DNA of 17,439 nucleotides from an uncultured Robinsoniella sp. (GTDB lineage: Bacteria; Bacillota; Clostridia; Lachnospirales; Lachnospiraceae). The translations under genes and the position numbers were made by a program. The notes under the pieces were generated by a model. That model made no database searches and had not been told where the DNA came from. It saw nothing but the letters and a program-made list of their open reading frames with translations. Below are positions 1 through 7,333 of this stretch, in pieces. Position 1 is the stretch's first letter, and the number at the start of each line of letters is the position of its first letter. The DNA lies in NCBI GenBank assembly GCA_900539655.1, contig UQCR01000129.1:1-17439 (forward strand), written 5' to 3'.

Positions 1-57
1 GGCGGCTCCCCTGCCATCAATTACGTCTTTTACCTGCTGCCTGTTTAAACAGTTCAT
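1..57 (-). CDS. 5' end of an unidentified gene, cut by the window edge
   Basis: Reading leftward from an ATG at 57 there are 19 open codons to the border, beginning MNCLNRQQVKDVIDGRGAA. An AAGGAG ribosome site lies about 10 bases upstream of the ATG, and the gene starts 46 bases after the alcohol dehydrogenase stop, so it is probably the next gene of the same operon. The N-terminus resembles the openings of uroporphyrinogen-decarboxylase-like proteins (a short helix ahead of a DRVP-like segment), but 19 residues cannot settle a family. An alternative overlapping frame starting at an ATG near 92 ends after about 23 codons and looks spurious. Confidence 0.5.
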   Translation of the reverse strand, partial: MNCLNRQQVKDVIDGRGAA

Positions 58-103
58 ATAAATTACGCTCCTTTTTCTTCATGGGCATTCCATAAAACAC
101 CCC

Positions 104-1267
104 CTACTTCCTATCATAACATGCAGCCATCAGCTCATACATCTCCTCTATCCCCGCCACTTTCGGATTGTTCAGATAATCCCCCAGAACCTGTCCGCAG
201 TCTGCAATTTCCCTGATATCTTCCATAGAAACGCCCAGTTCTTTATAATTTATCCAGAGGCCAATCTTCTTTAGAAAGCTGTCGATCTCCTCACAGCACT
301 TTGCTGCTGCTGTCTCATCTGTTTCCGCCTTCAATCCCGGATTTAAAATTCTTCCTGCTGCCGCAAATTTTTCCACTGCTGACGGGTATGTGAATCTGGT
401 AAATGCCGGATAAAATGCAGCCAGTGCCTGCCCGTGGCTTACCTGGGGACAGTGCCCTCCTACCTGCATACCCAGACCATGGGGCAATGTCACCCCTGCA
501 TTAGCGTTTGTCAATCCTCCCAGCGTATCCGCCCATGCCATCCTGGAACGGGCTTCCATGTCGTCCCCGTCCGCCAGGGCTTTAGGTAAATATTCTACTA
601 TAATTGCTATGGCTTCCAATGCCATCTGTTCCACCATTATGCTGGTATTTACCGAGAGGTATGCCTCAAAGTTGTGGCAGAATGCATCGAAACCAGTCTG
701 CGCAGTAACTGCCTTTGGCATGCTCCTGGTCAGCTCGGGATCCACAATTGCAATCTTCGGAAAAATATTCCGGTGCCAGACAGCAGACTTATCCTTGTCT
801 ATGGTTCGGGTTATCACGGCACATTGTGTCACCTGAGAGCCGGTCCCGGCTGTAGTTGTGATTGCAATCACGGGCAGGGTTTTCTCCGTGGGGCCCTCCG
901 TATGGCAGTTATAATCCCATACGGTGCCTGGGTGTACTGCTTCAACAGCAATTGCTTTTGCAGTATCCATGGCAGAACCTCCTCCCAGCCCAATGATTAC
1001 TTCTGCTCCCAGTTCTTTTGCCATTTTTGCGCCCTGCGTCACCTGATCGGTTGTAGGATTGGGCTTTACACCGTCATAATGTGCCGTTTTGATACCTGCA
1101 CTTTTCAAAAGTTCCAGAACTCTGCCTGCAGCATCCACAGAGGACTTTCCCTTGCCGGTCACAAGAAGTGCCTTCCTTCCAAACCGCTTTGCCAACACCG
1201 CTGTTTCACCCAGCTTTCCCGATCCAAAGATTATTTCGGTGGGCGCATAATAAGAAAATGCCTTCAT
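104..1267 (-). CDS. Iron-containing (group III) alcohol dehydrogenase
   Basis: A 387-residue NAD(P)-dependent metal alcohol dehydrogenase, close to the usual family length. The dinucleotide-binding motif GLGGGSAMDTAK lies at about residues 93-104. Metal ligands expected for the FucO/butanol-dehydrogenase fold can be seen as D194 and H198 in TGFDAFCHNFEAY, H263 in LPHGLGM, and a later histidine in SHGQALAAFYPAF (H279). The start at 1267 is chosen over the upstream in-frame ATG at 1288 because GGAGGA lies about 9 bases before it, and because 1288 would overlap the GH52 gene. Only 5 bases separate it from the GH52 stop, and its ribosome site lies inside the GH52 C-terminal codons, so translation is probably coupled. 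It may reduce or oxidise a sugar-derived aldehyde, for example lactaldehyde from fucose. That role is inference from context; family members differ widely in substrate. Confidence 0.88.
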   Translation of the reverse strand: MKAFSYYAPTEIIFGSGKLGETAVLAKRFGRKALLVTGKGKSSVDAAGRVLELLKSAGIKTAHYDGVKPNPTTDQVTQGAKMAKELGAEVIIGLGGGSAMDTAKAIAVEAVHPGTVWDYNCHTEGPTEKTLPVIAITTTAGTGSQVTQCAVITRTIDKDKSAVWHRNIFPKIAIVDPELTRSMPKAVTAQTGFDAFCHNFEAYLSVNTSIMVEQMALEAIAIIVEYLPKALADGDDMEARSRMAWADTLGGLTNANAGVTLPHGLGMQVGGHCPQVSHGQALAAFYPAFTRFTYPSAVEKFAAAGRILNPGLKAETDETAAAKCCEEIDSFLKKIGLWINYKELGVSMEDIREIADCGQVLGDYLNNPKVAGIEEMYELMAACYDRK

Positions 1268-1272
1268 ATTTG

Positions 1273-3366
1273 TTATTCCTCCATCCATAGAATACTTGTT
1301 ACACCCCGGGGATAATATTTACTGGCACTGATGATACCGCTCACTATCTGATCAGACCAGCACCAGTAAGAATGTTCCTGATGGGTCAGCCAGTCCACAT
1401 GAGCCTTATCTGCTTCTTTTGTATAAATTTTCCGGTCAAATCCAAGGATTTTACCTGCGATAAATTCCGAAAGATAGATTTTACTAAGCCAGGAGTTATT
1501 ACTTGTGGAAGACAGCTTCCACCCACCATCTGCAAAGATACAGACACCCTTTATCATTATTGTTTGAAAGTGTTTTTTTAACGCTTTTATATAATCCCCA
1601 TAAGGTCCGTTTTCTTCTAAAGCTTTTTTTATTCCTAACGCATATGGGAATATCAGCCCTTCAATTGCAGGAATAATTCTGGAATCGTTATCCTCATCCA
1701 TAACTGCCGGTATGTATCCCTCCGCAGTCATGTGATCCTGAATAGTTTTCGCACACTTAGCTGCCTGCAGTGCAGACTGTGTAGCCAGATTCTCCTCGTG
1801 ACTATTTTCAAAGTATTCCTTTAGCCCCACATAAGCTGCCCAGCACTTTCCAGCCAGATAGATATTGTTCCTTGCCTGTCCCAGAGATACATCCAGACTG
1901 TCATAAGTTGTTATCTCTGCGCCGCCTTTCGTCCGTGTGCTGTCCAGCCCCATAACCCCGTTCCGTTTTTTGGGGTCCGGATGATCCCGGTTAACCATGC
2001 TGGTAAAGCAGCTTTTTAATGTATCCCTGTGGCTGTCACTCCATGCCTGGTCGCCTGTCTGCTTGATGTATACCAAAGCACAGCAGATCCAGTTTACCAG
2101 CTGTTCATGGCTCATGAAGGAAAAGCAATCCGTCAATCCGCATTTTTCATATGCAGAGCGTCCCTTTGATGCAAATATATTCGCCACTCCCATATCGTGG
2201 CTGAAGCTGATTCCCCCCTCATACTCTTTCTCACTGTCCGGAAAACGTACCTTATCCACATAAGAATACTCCTGTAGATAAAAATCCAGTTCATTTTTAA
2301 CTGTCCAGGGATTCATTTTCATTTCGAAGAACAACTGGTCAACAGTTAGATCCATGGTATTCATCATACGGAATTCACCCTCGTTGATGATCCAGAGCGG
2401 CTTGTTATCTTTTATGAGCAGCTGGGAAGAATTGTAGTAACTTTTTATAGAATGCCACATCATAAACCGCTGTTCTTCCGTAAGGCTATCCTTATCAAAT
2501 TTCTGATTCGCTTCCAGGCATTTCTCCACTATCCTGTCAAATGCGGAAAGTGCATAGCTGCCCACTTCTTCAATGTTTTGAAAATATCTGGTATAATAAT
2601 ATTTCGTATCAATTCCGTAAGTTGCCTGAGAACCATGATAAAAGCAAATTGCAAAATGGAAGGTCTTTTTTGTATTTGCCGGGACATCCAGCACCAGAAG
2701 GGCTGTCTTTCCCAGCTGGAACTTCCAGTTCTCCCGGTCCTCTTCTCCCAGAATACATTCCGGGCAGAATCCTCCTGCAGGATGTGCATCCTGGTCAAGG
2801 GTGAATACAGCCAGACTTCCTCCCTGTCCCACCCCCTTCATCTCTTCCGTCCTAAACGGGCGCATCCCATATCGTTCTTCTACTTCATTAAATCCAAAAA
2901 ATGCCCTCCTGCTGTTCTGGCATCCCCGGTTATCAACGGTTAATTCAGCCAGTACGGCTGGAACAATTACCTCTTTCAGGCATTCTTCCTCACAGGATTT
3001 GGGATCCGGTACGGATTCCACCTGGTTATAGAGCGTAAATGTTATATCTTTTGCTTTCCAGGTATCGCTGCACAGCCGGAAATCCCTCTCTATCCCGGAA
3101 GCCGGAAACCGGTCAAAATAACTTTCCTGTTCTTCAACAGCTTCTTTTTCTACATCGTACTGCTTACTTTCATCATCTTCATTTTTAAAAAAGGGGAAGC
3201 TCTCATAGCTTCCTCCCTCACGGCGTTCCACTCCAATATAGACATTGGTATCAGAAGGGCCTCTGCGCTCCATCCCAGGCCCCCCCGCTGCGCCGGGGAA
3301 TCCAAGAGTAAAGCTGGCATATGCGCCAATCGGTGAATGGTTTGCATTGTAAAATATATTTTTCAT
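1273..3366 (-). CDS. GH52 beta-xylosidase
   Basis: A 697-residue glycoside hydrolase whose whole length follows the GH52 pattern known from Geobacillus beta-xylosidase XynB2. It opens with an N-A-N-H-S-P-I-G-A-Y-A-S-F-T-L-G-F-P run and contains NEGEFRMMNT and AEITTYDSLDVSLGQARNN. By spacing, E329 in WIINEGE matches the known nucleophile (E335 in XynB2) and D489 in TTYDSLD matches the acid/base (D495); the 160-residue separation is identical. It releases xylose from the non-reducing ends of beta-xylosides. There is no signal peptide, so it acts on imported oligosaccharides. Ribosome site AAGGAG lies 8 bases before the ATG at 3366. It follows the binding lipoprotein by 52 bases. GH52 is a small family, and finding it in a fucosidase-bearing locus is notable. 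Natural substrate is not provable from sequence. Confidence 0.93.
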   Translation of the reverse strand: MKNIFYNANHSPIGAYASFTLGFPGAAGGPGMERRGPSDTNVYIGVERREGGSYESFPFFKNEDDESKQYDVEKEAVEEQESYFDRFPASGIERDFRLCSDTWKAKDITFTLYNQVESVPDPKSCEEECLKEVIVPAVLAELTVDNRGCQNSRRAFFGFNEVEERYGMRPFRTEEMKGVGQGGSLAVFTLDQDAHPAGGFCPECILGEEDRENWKFQLGKTALLVLDVPANTKKTFHFAICFYHGSQATYGIDTKYYYTRYFQNIEEVGSYALSAFDRIVEKCLEANQKFDKDSLTEEQRFMMWHSIKSYYNSSQLLIKDNKPLWIINEGEFRMMNTMDLTVDQLFFEMKMNPWTVKNELDFYLQEYSYVDKVRFPDSEKEYEGGISFSHDMGVANIFASKGRSAYEKCGLTDCFSFMSHEQLVNWICCALVYIKQTGDQAWSDSHRDTLKSCFTSMVNRDHPDPKKRNGVMGLDSTRTKGGAEITTYDSLDVSLGQARNNIYLAGKCWAAYVGLKEYFENSHEENLATQSALQAAKCAKTIQDHMTAEGYIPAVMDEDNDSRIIPAIEGLIFPYALGIKKALEENGPYGDYIKALKKHFQTIMIKGVCIFADGGWKLSSTSNNSWLSKIYLSEFIAGKILGFDRKIYTKEADKAHVDWLTHQEHSYWCWSDQIVSGIISASKYYPRGVTSILWMEE

Positions 3367-3418
3367 CTTTTCTGCTCCTTATATAACTACGGCATGTGGA
3401 GCCGAGTTTTCAATTCAA

Positions 3419-5191
3419 TTATTTCATTCCAAATGCTTCCGCTTCTTTTTCAGCATCTGCATACAGTGCTTCAATGTTTGCCGTTGCCTTTCCGTAGTCC
3501 TTACTTTCAAGGCCCTTCAGGGTCTCTTCTTTGCAGGCAGCGAAATCCTCTTCTGTTGCTGTCATAATTGCATTAACCCCCTGCACATTCATGTACTGCT
3601 CGCACTGTGCAATAATATTCAGTGTCTCCTCATCGGGGCTCTGAACCAGAGTAGGATAGAGATAGAAATCGGTGATTGTATTTACTTTCCCTTTTTCCCA
3701 CATATCATAGAGTACCTGTCCCGGATACTGATAGTCTCCGCCTTCTTTTTCAGAATAATATTCGCAGTAACTCTTATCCGCATCGGAAATAGTAGCCGCT
3801 TTCTGTTCATCCGATTTCATTAAGTCTGCCGGATAACCGTCGGAAAGTACCTGAATATCTTTGAACCCGCATAGTTTATTATAAAGATTTACTCCAACAT
3901 TGTTCTTATAGTCAGGATCCGTCTTGGAGTTGGTGATAAATTCCTGGGTAGGCTGTACTGCTCCATCTGTACTGCTCCAGTGCGTACCTTCCACTCCGCT
4001 GTAAACCAGACGAGCACCTTCTTCAGAATTCATAAAATCAATGAGTTCCATTGCTTTTTCCGGGTTCTTACAGTTCTTGGTAATGGCTGTCGCATACTCG
4101 ATACCGCTTCCAAGGGGCGCCGTAGTTGATACGATTCCGGAAATATATTCATAGCCGTCAAACGGAAGCTTCTGGAAACTCCAGTCCGGATGGGAATTTG
4201 CCAGGAAATGCGTATTAATACTTTCCGTCTGCCAGCTGGCATATGCCATCAGCACCTGGCCGTTTTTACACTTTTCCCAATACTGGTCATTTTTCATTGT
4301 AAATGCTTCCGGATCCAGAATCCCCATGTTATAGGCTTTGTTGTAGAATTCCAGGGACTGCCAGAACGCATCACTTGCAAATACGCCTTCTACGGACTTT
4401 GTTTGATAGTTAAAGAGGGTTGAATTGGCAAGATCCGCATACCCCATCTCTCTGGTGTTTGCCAGCCACCACGGCCACAACCCCCAGTCACTCCAGCCGG
4501 ATATCGCATAAATCTGTTTTCCGTCAGCCAAATCTTTTTCTCTTGCATAATCCTGCATTTCCTTCAGTGCATTCAGATAATCATCGGTGGTTTTGATTTC
4601 AGGACATCCGATTGCCTCATAGATATCCCAACGGGTCATCAGACCTATATTTTCAATGGAATAACTGACATTGGGATGCTCCTCATTTGCCTCATAAGCC
4701 AGTACCGGCAGATAATAGATCTTATCTTCTCCGTTGCTTGCAAACTGCTTGGAATATTTCAGGCGGTCCGGGAAATTTTTCTTAATATTTTCTCCATACT
4801 GGTCAATCAGCTCGTCCATAGCCATCAGCTGTCCGCTTGTGATCAGATTGTTGGATGCCACGTTCTGCTGTGCGGGATTGGTATAGATAATATCCGGAAG
4901 GTCTCCCCCCGCTACCAGGATGCTGAATTTCTGGGCATCTCCCTGTATAACCTCCATTTTAATTCCCAGTTTCTTTTCGATCTCCTTTGCAACTTCATTG
5001 GTTTGGATTCCAGGCGTCAGAACCTCCGTATTCCAGATGGTAAGCGTTACCGGTTCGTCAGAACTTTCCTGAGAATCTGCTGTGGTACTCCCTGCATTGG
5101 CCTTTTCTTCACTTTTGCCGCAGGCGGCAGCGGACATACACATTGCTCCTGCCAGTAATAAAGCCGTAATTTTCCTTAATTTGTTCTTCAT
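3419..5191 (-). CDS. Carbohydrate ABC transporter substrate-binding lipoprotein (LplA/LipO type)
   Basis: A 590-residue extracellular sugar-binding protein. The start is placed at 5191 because a GGGAGG site lies just upstream and because it gives a proper lipoprotein signal: basic MKNKLRK, a hydrophobic stretch (residues 8-22), then SAAAC with the lipidated cysteine at C24. Longer in-frame starts (5353, or MSDKLYQ at 5230) would bury the signal or lack a good ribosome site. After the cysteine comes a low-complexity linker rich in S, T, E and D, then the mature domain (WNTEVLTPGIQTNE and following), as in the large solute-binding proteins that accompany LplB/YtcP permeases. It would capture an oligosaccharide at the outer membrane face. 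It follows both permease genes, separated by 62 bases. No ATPase gene is nearby. Confidence 0.93.
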   Translation of the reverse strand: MKNKLRKITALLLAGAMCMSAAACGKSEEKANAGSTTADSQESSDEPVTLTIWNTEVLTPGIQTNEVAKEIEKKLGIKMEVIQGDAQKFSILVAGGDLPDIIYTNPAQQNVASNNLITSGQLMAMDELIDQYGENIKKNFPDRLKYSKQFASNGEDKIYYLPVLAYEANEEHPNVSYSIENIGLMTRWDIYEAIGCPEIKTTDDYLNALKEMQDYAREKDLADGKQIYAISGWSDWGLWPWWLANTREMGYADLANSTLFNYQTKSVEGVFASDAFWQSLEFYNKAYNMGILDPEAFTMKNDQYWEKCKNGQVLMAYASWQTESINTHFLANSHPDWSFQKLPFDGYEYISGIVSTTAPLGSGIEYATAITKNCKNPEKAMELIDFMNSEEGARLVYSGVEGTHWSSTDGAVQPTQEFITNSKTDPDYKNNVGVNLYNKLCGFKDIQVLSDGYPADLMKSDEQKAATISDADKSYCEYYSEKEGGDYQYPGQVLYDMWEKGKVNTITDFYLYPTLVQSPDEETLNIIAQCEQYMNVQGVNAIMTATEEDFAACKEETLKGLESKDYGKATANIEALYADAEKEAEAFGMK

Positions 5192-5253
5192 GTTATGATA
5201 CCTCCCATTTTGATATAGTTTATCACTCATAGTTTCCTTATTTTCAGATGAGA

Positions 5254-6150
5254 TCAGCCTTTTACTGCCCCCATCATAATACCCTTTACAAAATATCTCT
5301 GAAGAAACGGATATACACACATAATCGGCAACACAACCAGCACCGTAATGCACATTTTAATAGAGGAAGGTGTTATGGAACTGGTTACCGCGGATGCATC
5401 AATTGCATTACTGGACATGCTCTGGAACCGGTTTGCCTGATTTAGATAATTATAGAGCACCATCTGAAGGGTCTGTAATTTTGAATCGGATATCAGGAAG
5501 TAGTTATCCTGCCACTGGTTCCATTGTCCCACCATTGAGAAAACCCCAACAGTTGCCACGATTGGCTTCGACAGCGGGAATATAATCCTGCCAAAAATAG
5601 TCATCATTCCGGCGCCGTCTATTTTCGCAGATTCTTCCAGCTCTTTTGGCAATGACTCCATATAAGTCTTCAGCAAAATAACATAATACGCGGAAAGTGC
5701 ACCAGGCAAAATATAAAGCAGGAAATTATTCTGCAGTCCATATGCTTTCATGGTGATATACCATGGAATTAATCCTGCATTAATGTACATTGTAATAATA
5801 ACAAAGCGATATACAATCTTTCTGTAATACATTTTCTGATTTGTAACCAGGTATGCAAAGAAAGAAGAACTGATAATGGTAATCCCTGTTCCCAGTAATG
5901 TTCTGAGAATGGAGATCAGATATGCCCCCGGTATGTCGTTCAGCTTGATAATCCCTTTGTAGGTATCCAGATTAAATCCTTTCGGAAAAAGGAAGATTCC
6001 TTTGGATGCCTGAGCCGGATCGCTGATGGAATAAATAATGACATAGTAAAATGGGTAAATACAGATAATGACCAGTAAAATGCAGATCAGATAGATCATT
6101 ATGTCACCAATCCTCTCCGGCATTGATTTTTTCGTTTTTTTAGCTTTCAA
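5254..6150 (-). CDS. Sugar ABC transporter permease, YtcP/LplC type (TTG start)
   Basis: A 298-residue inner-membrane permease of the MalG-like class. It has a first membrane helix at about residues 17-40, further helices across the chain, and the EAA loop that docks the ATPase at about 172-195 (EESAKIDGAG ... FPLSKP). The family signatures WYITMKAYGLQNNF and VGQWNQWQDNYF also fit YtcP. The start codon is TTG at 6150: AGGAGG lies 7 bases upstream, whereas the first ATG (6123, residue 10) has no ribosome site. It begins 11 bases after the LplB-like gene stops. With its partner it forms the channel for the sugar bound by the lipoprotein encoded next. Confidence 0.93.
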   Translation of the reverse strand: MKAKKTKKSMPERIGDIMIYLICILLVIICIYPFYYVIIYSISDPAQASKGIFLFPKGFNLDTYKGIIKLNDIPGAYLISILRTLLGTGITIISSSFFAYLVTNQKMYYRKIVYRFVIITMYINAGLIPWYITMKAYGLQNNFLLYILPGALSAYYVILLKTYMESLPKELEESAKIDGAGMMTIFGRIIFPLSKPIVATVGVFSMVGQWNQWQDNYFLISDSKLQTLQMVLYNYLNQANRFQSMSSNAIDASAVTSSITPSSIKMCITVLVVLPIMCVYPFLQRYFVKGIMMGAVKG

Positions 6151-6161
6151 CCTATTCCCTC

Positions 6162-7088
6162 CTATACAATCGACTCACCGCGAACCCTCTTGGAAAGCTG
6201 GTTTGCCGTGAAGAGAAGTATGACAGATATCAACGTTTTTGACATTCCAAGGGCAATAGACTGGGGATAATCATTCGTCAGTACACCAATCTTGAATACA
6301 TAGTAGTCAAGCACTTCTATCTTGTCTGCGGTCAACGGGTTATAAAATACAAAATACTGTTCAAATCCATTACTCAGCATATTGCTGATTGCCAGCAGAA
6401 GCTGCACAAAAAATGTGGCATACAATCCGGGTACGGTAATATGCCGTATCGTCTGCAGCCTGTTTGCACCATCCACATGGGCTGCATCATAGAGTTCACT
6501 GTCGATCCCCGCGATGGAAGCAATATAAATGATTGCACTCCATCCCAGACTCTTCCAGGTAGCCAATGCCCACTGGAATGCCCATGCATGTTTGTTGTCA
6601 CCAAGCAGATTTACCGTTTTTTCTATTCCTAATGACTTAAAAACGCCCGCAACCATACCATCGGTAGAAAACATAGCAAATGCCAGTGTAAATACTACAA
6701 TCCAGCTTATAAAATTTGGAAGTGTAGTGGTGGTCTGAACCAGTTTACGGAATTTCGAATTCTTGATCTCATTCAACATAATTGCAAAAATAACTGCCAG
6801 GGGCATTGTGGTAATACAGATTGCACTCATAGCCAGGGTGTTTCGCATTACCCGGAACAATTCTGATTTATTTGCCCATATCTTTGCAAATGTCTTCAGT
6901 CCCACAAAATCACAATCAAATAACGACATTCCGGGATGATAATCGAAAAATGCATATGCCCATCCCAAAAGCGGGACATAAGCAAATGCGAAAACCAAAA
7001 TCAGGAAAGGAACGGACGCAAGGAAAAACTTCTTTCCCTCCGGCATTTTCCTTCTGACAATACCCTTTCCATTTGGTATCTTTCGCAT
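6162..7088 (-). CDS. Sugar ABC transporter permease, LplB type
   Basis: A 308-residue MalF-like permease and the first gene of the transport operon. After a basic N-terminus (residues 1-20) comes a membrane helix (about 21-43) with the LplB-typical YVPLLGWAYAFFDY, then several further helices. The EAA loop is at about 198-222 (ELYDAAHVDGANRLQTI ... VPGL). The ribosome site is an exact AAGGAGGT, 7 bases before the ATG. A promoter with a perfect TATAAT lies 50 bases upstream, with possible activator sites behind it. The pair LplB/YtcP plus a large lipoprotein is a common arrangement under YesM/YesN control. Substrate cannot be read from the permease itself. Confidence 0.93.
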   Translation of the reverse strand: MRKIPNGKGIVRRKMPEGKKFFLASVPFLILVFAFAYVPLLGWAYAFFDYHPGMSLFDCDFVGLKTFAKIWANKSELFRVMRNTLAMSAICITTMPLAVIFAIMLNEIKNSKFRKLVQTTTTLPNFISWIVVFTLAFAMFSTDGMVAGVFKSLGIEKTVNLLGDNKHAWAFQWALATWKSLGWSAIIYIASIAGIDSELYDAAHVDGANRLQTIRHITVPGLYATFFVQLLLAISNMLSNGFEQYFVFYNPLTADKIEVLDYYVFKIGVLTNDYPQSIALGMSKTLISVILLFTANQLSKRVRGESIV

Positions 7089-7137
7089 AAAAAAACCTCC
7101 TTCTCTTCTGATCTATATCGGTTAACCTTATAGACAT

Positions 7138-7166
7138 ATTATAGAGAATTCCCCCTCTTAATTCGA
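7138..7166 (-). promoter_or_regulatory. Promoter of the transport/GH52 operon
   Basis: On the minus strand a perfect -10 TATAAT lies at 7143-7138. The -35 position (7166-7161, TCGAAT with a 17-base spacer) does not match TTGACA. A good -10 with a bad -35 is typical of activator-dependent promoters, which fits control by the adjacent YesN regulator. The first gene's ATG is 50 bases downstream of the -10. Confidence 0.6.
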
Positions 7167-7233
7167 TAAAGGATATTCTCTTTTTCTGTCTTAAATTCAG
7201 ACACCTGTTTTTCAGAATACAAAGGAGATTTTC
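7167..7233 (-). promoter_or_regulatory. Two imperfect direct repeats, candidate activator half-sites
   Basis: On the minus strand GAAAATCTCCTTTG (7233-7220) and GAGAATATCCTTTA (7180-7167) match at 11 of 14 positions. Their starts are 53 bases apart, close to five helical turns. The proximal copy directly abuts the poor -35 element, the place where AraC-family activators usually sit. Function is inference. Confidence 0.35.
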
Positions 7234-7239
7234 TAAAAA

Positions 7240-7254
7240 TTGCATTGCGTTATG
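7240..7254. promoter_or_regulatory. Shared 15-base motif, copy 1 (transport operon)
   Basis: Plus strand TTGCATTGCGTTATG. It matches 13 of 15 bases of the copy at 15979-15993 upstream of the GH3 gene. It lies 96 bases upstream of the transport operon's -10. It is a candidate operator for the local AraC-type regulator, based only on this recurrence. Confidence 0.4.
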
Positions 7255-7277
7255 ATTTTATGTATTATTTTCTTTTG

Positions 7278-7297
7278 GACGGTCAAACGGTACCGTC
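7278..7297. repeat. Inverted repeat upstream of the transport operon
   Basis: GACGGT (7278-7283) and ACCGTC (7292-7297) form six-base arms around an eight-base middle. The inner 10 bases ACGGTACCGT (7287-7296) are a perfect palindrome. It sits between the kinase stop and the transport promoter and could be an operator for a second, dimeric repressor. It is not followed by a T-run on the minus strand, so it is not an intrinsic terminator for the kinase gene. Confidence 0.35.
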
Positions 7298-7333
7298 AAT
7301 AACAGTTCTGCGAGGAATAGCAGCAGAAAATCT

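Noticed and set aside
674..1315. Plus-strand frame of 213 codons
   Set aside because: It is antisense to the alcohol dehydrogenase, which has clear family motifs; the cysteine-rich product is typical of a shadow frame.
5192..5353. N-terminal extension of the binding lipoprotein
   Set aside because: It would place 54 residues before the lipoprotein signal and overlap the permease gene; the start at 5191 has the better ribosome site and a proper signal sequence.
7284..7297. Catabolite-response (cre) site
   Set aside because: TCAAACGGTACCG keeps the AACGG core but misses several consensus positions, about 8 of 14, so I do not call it.
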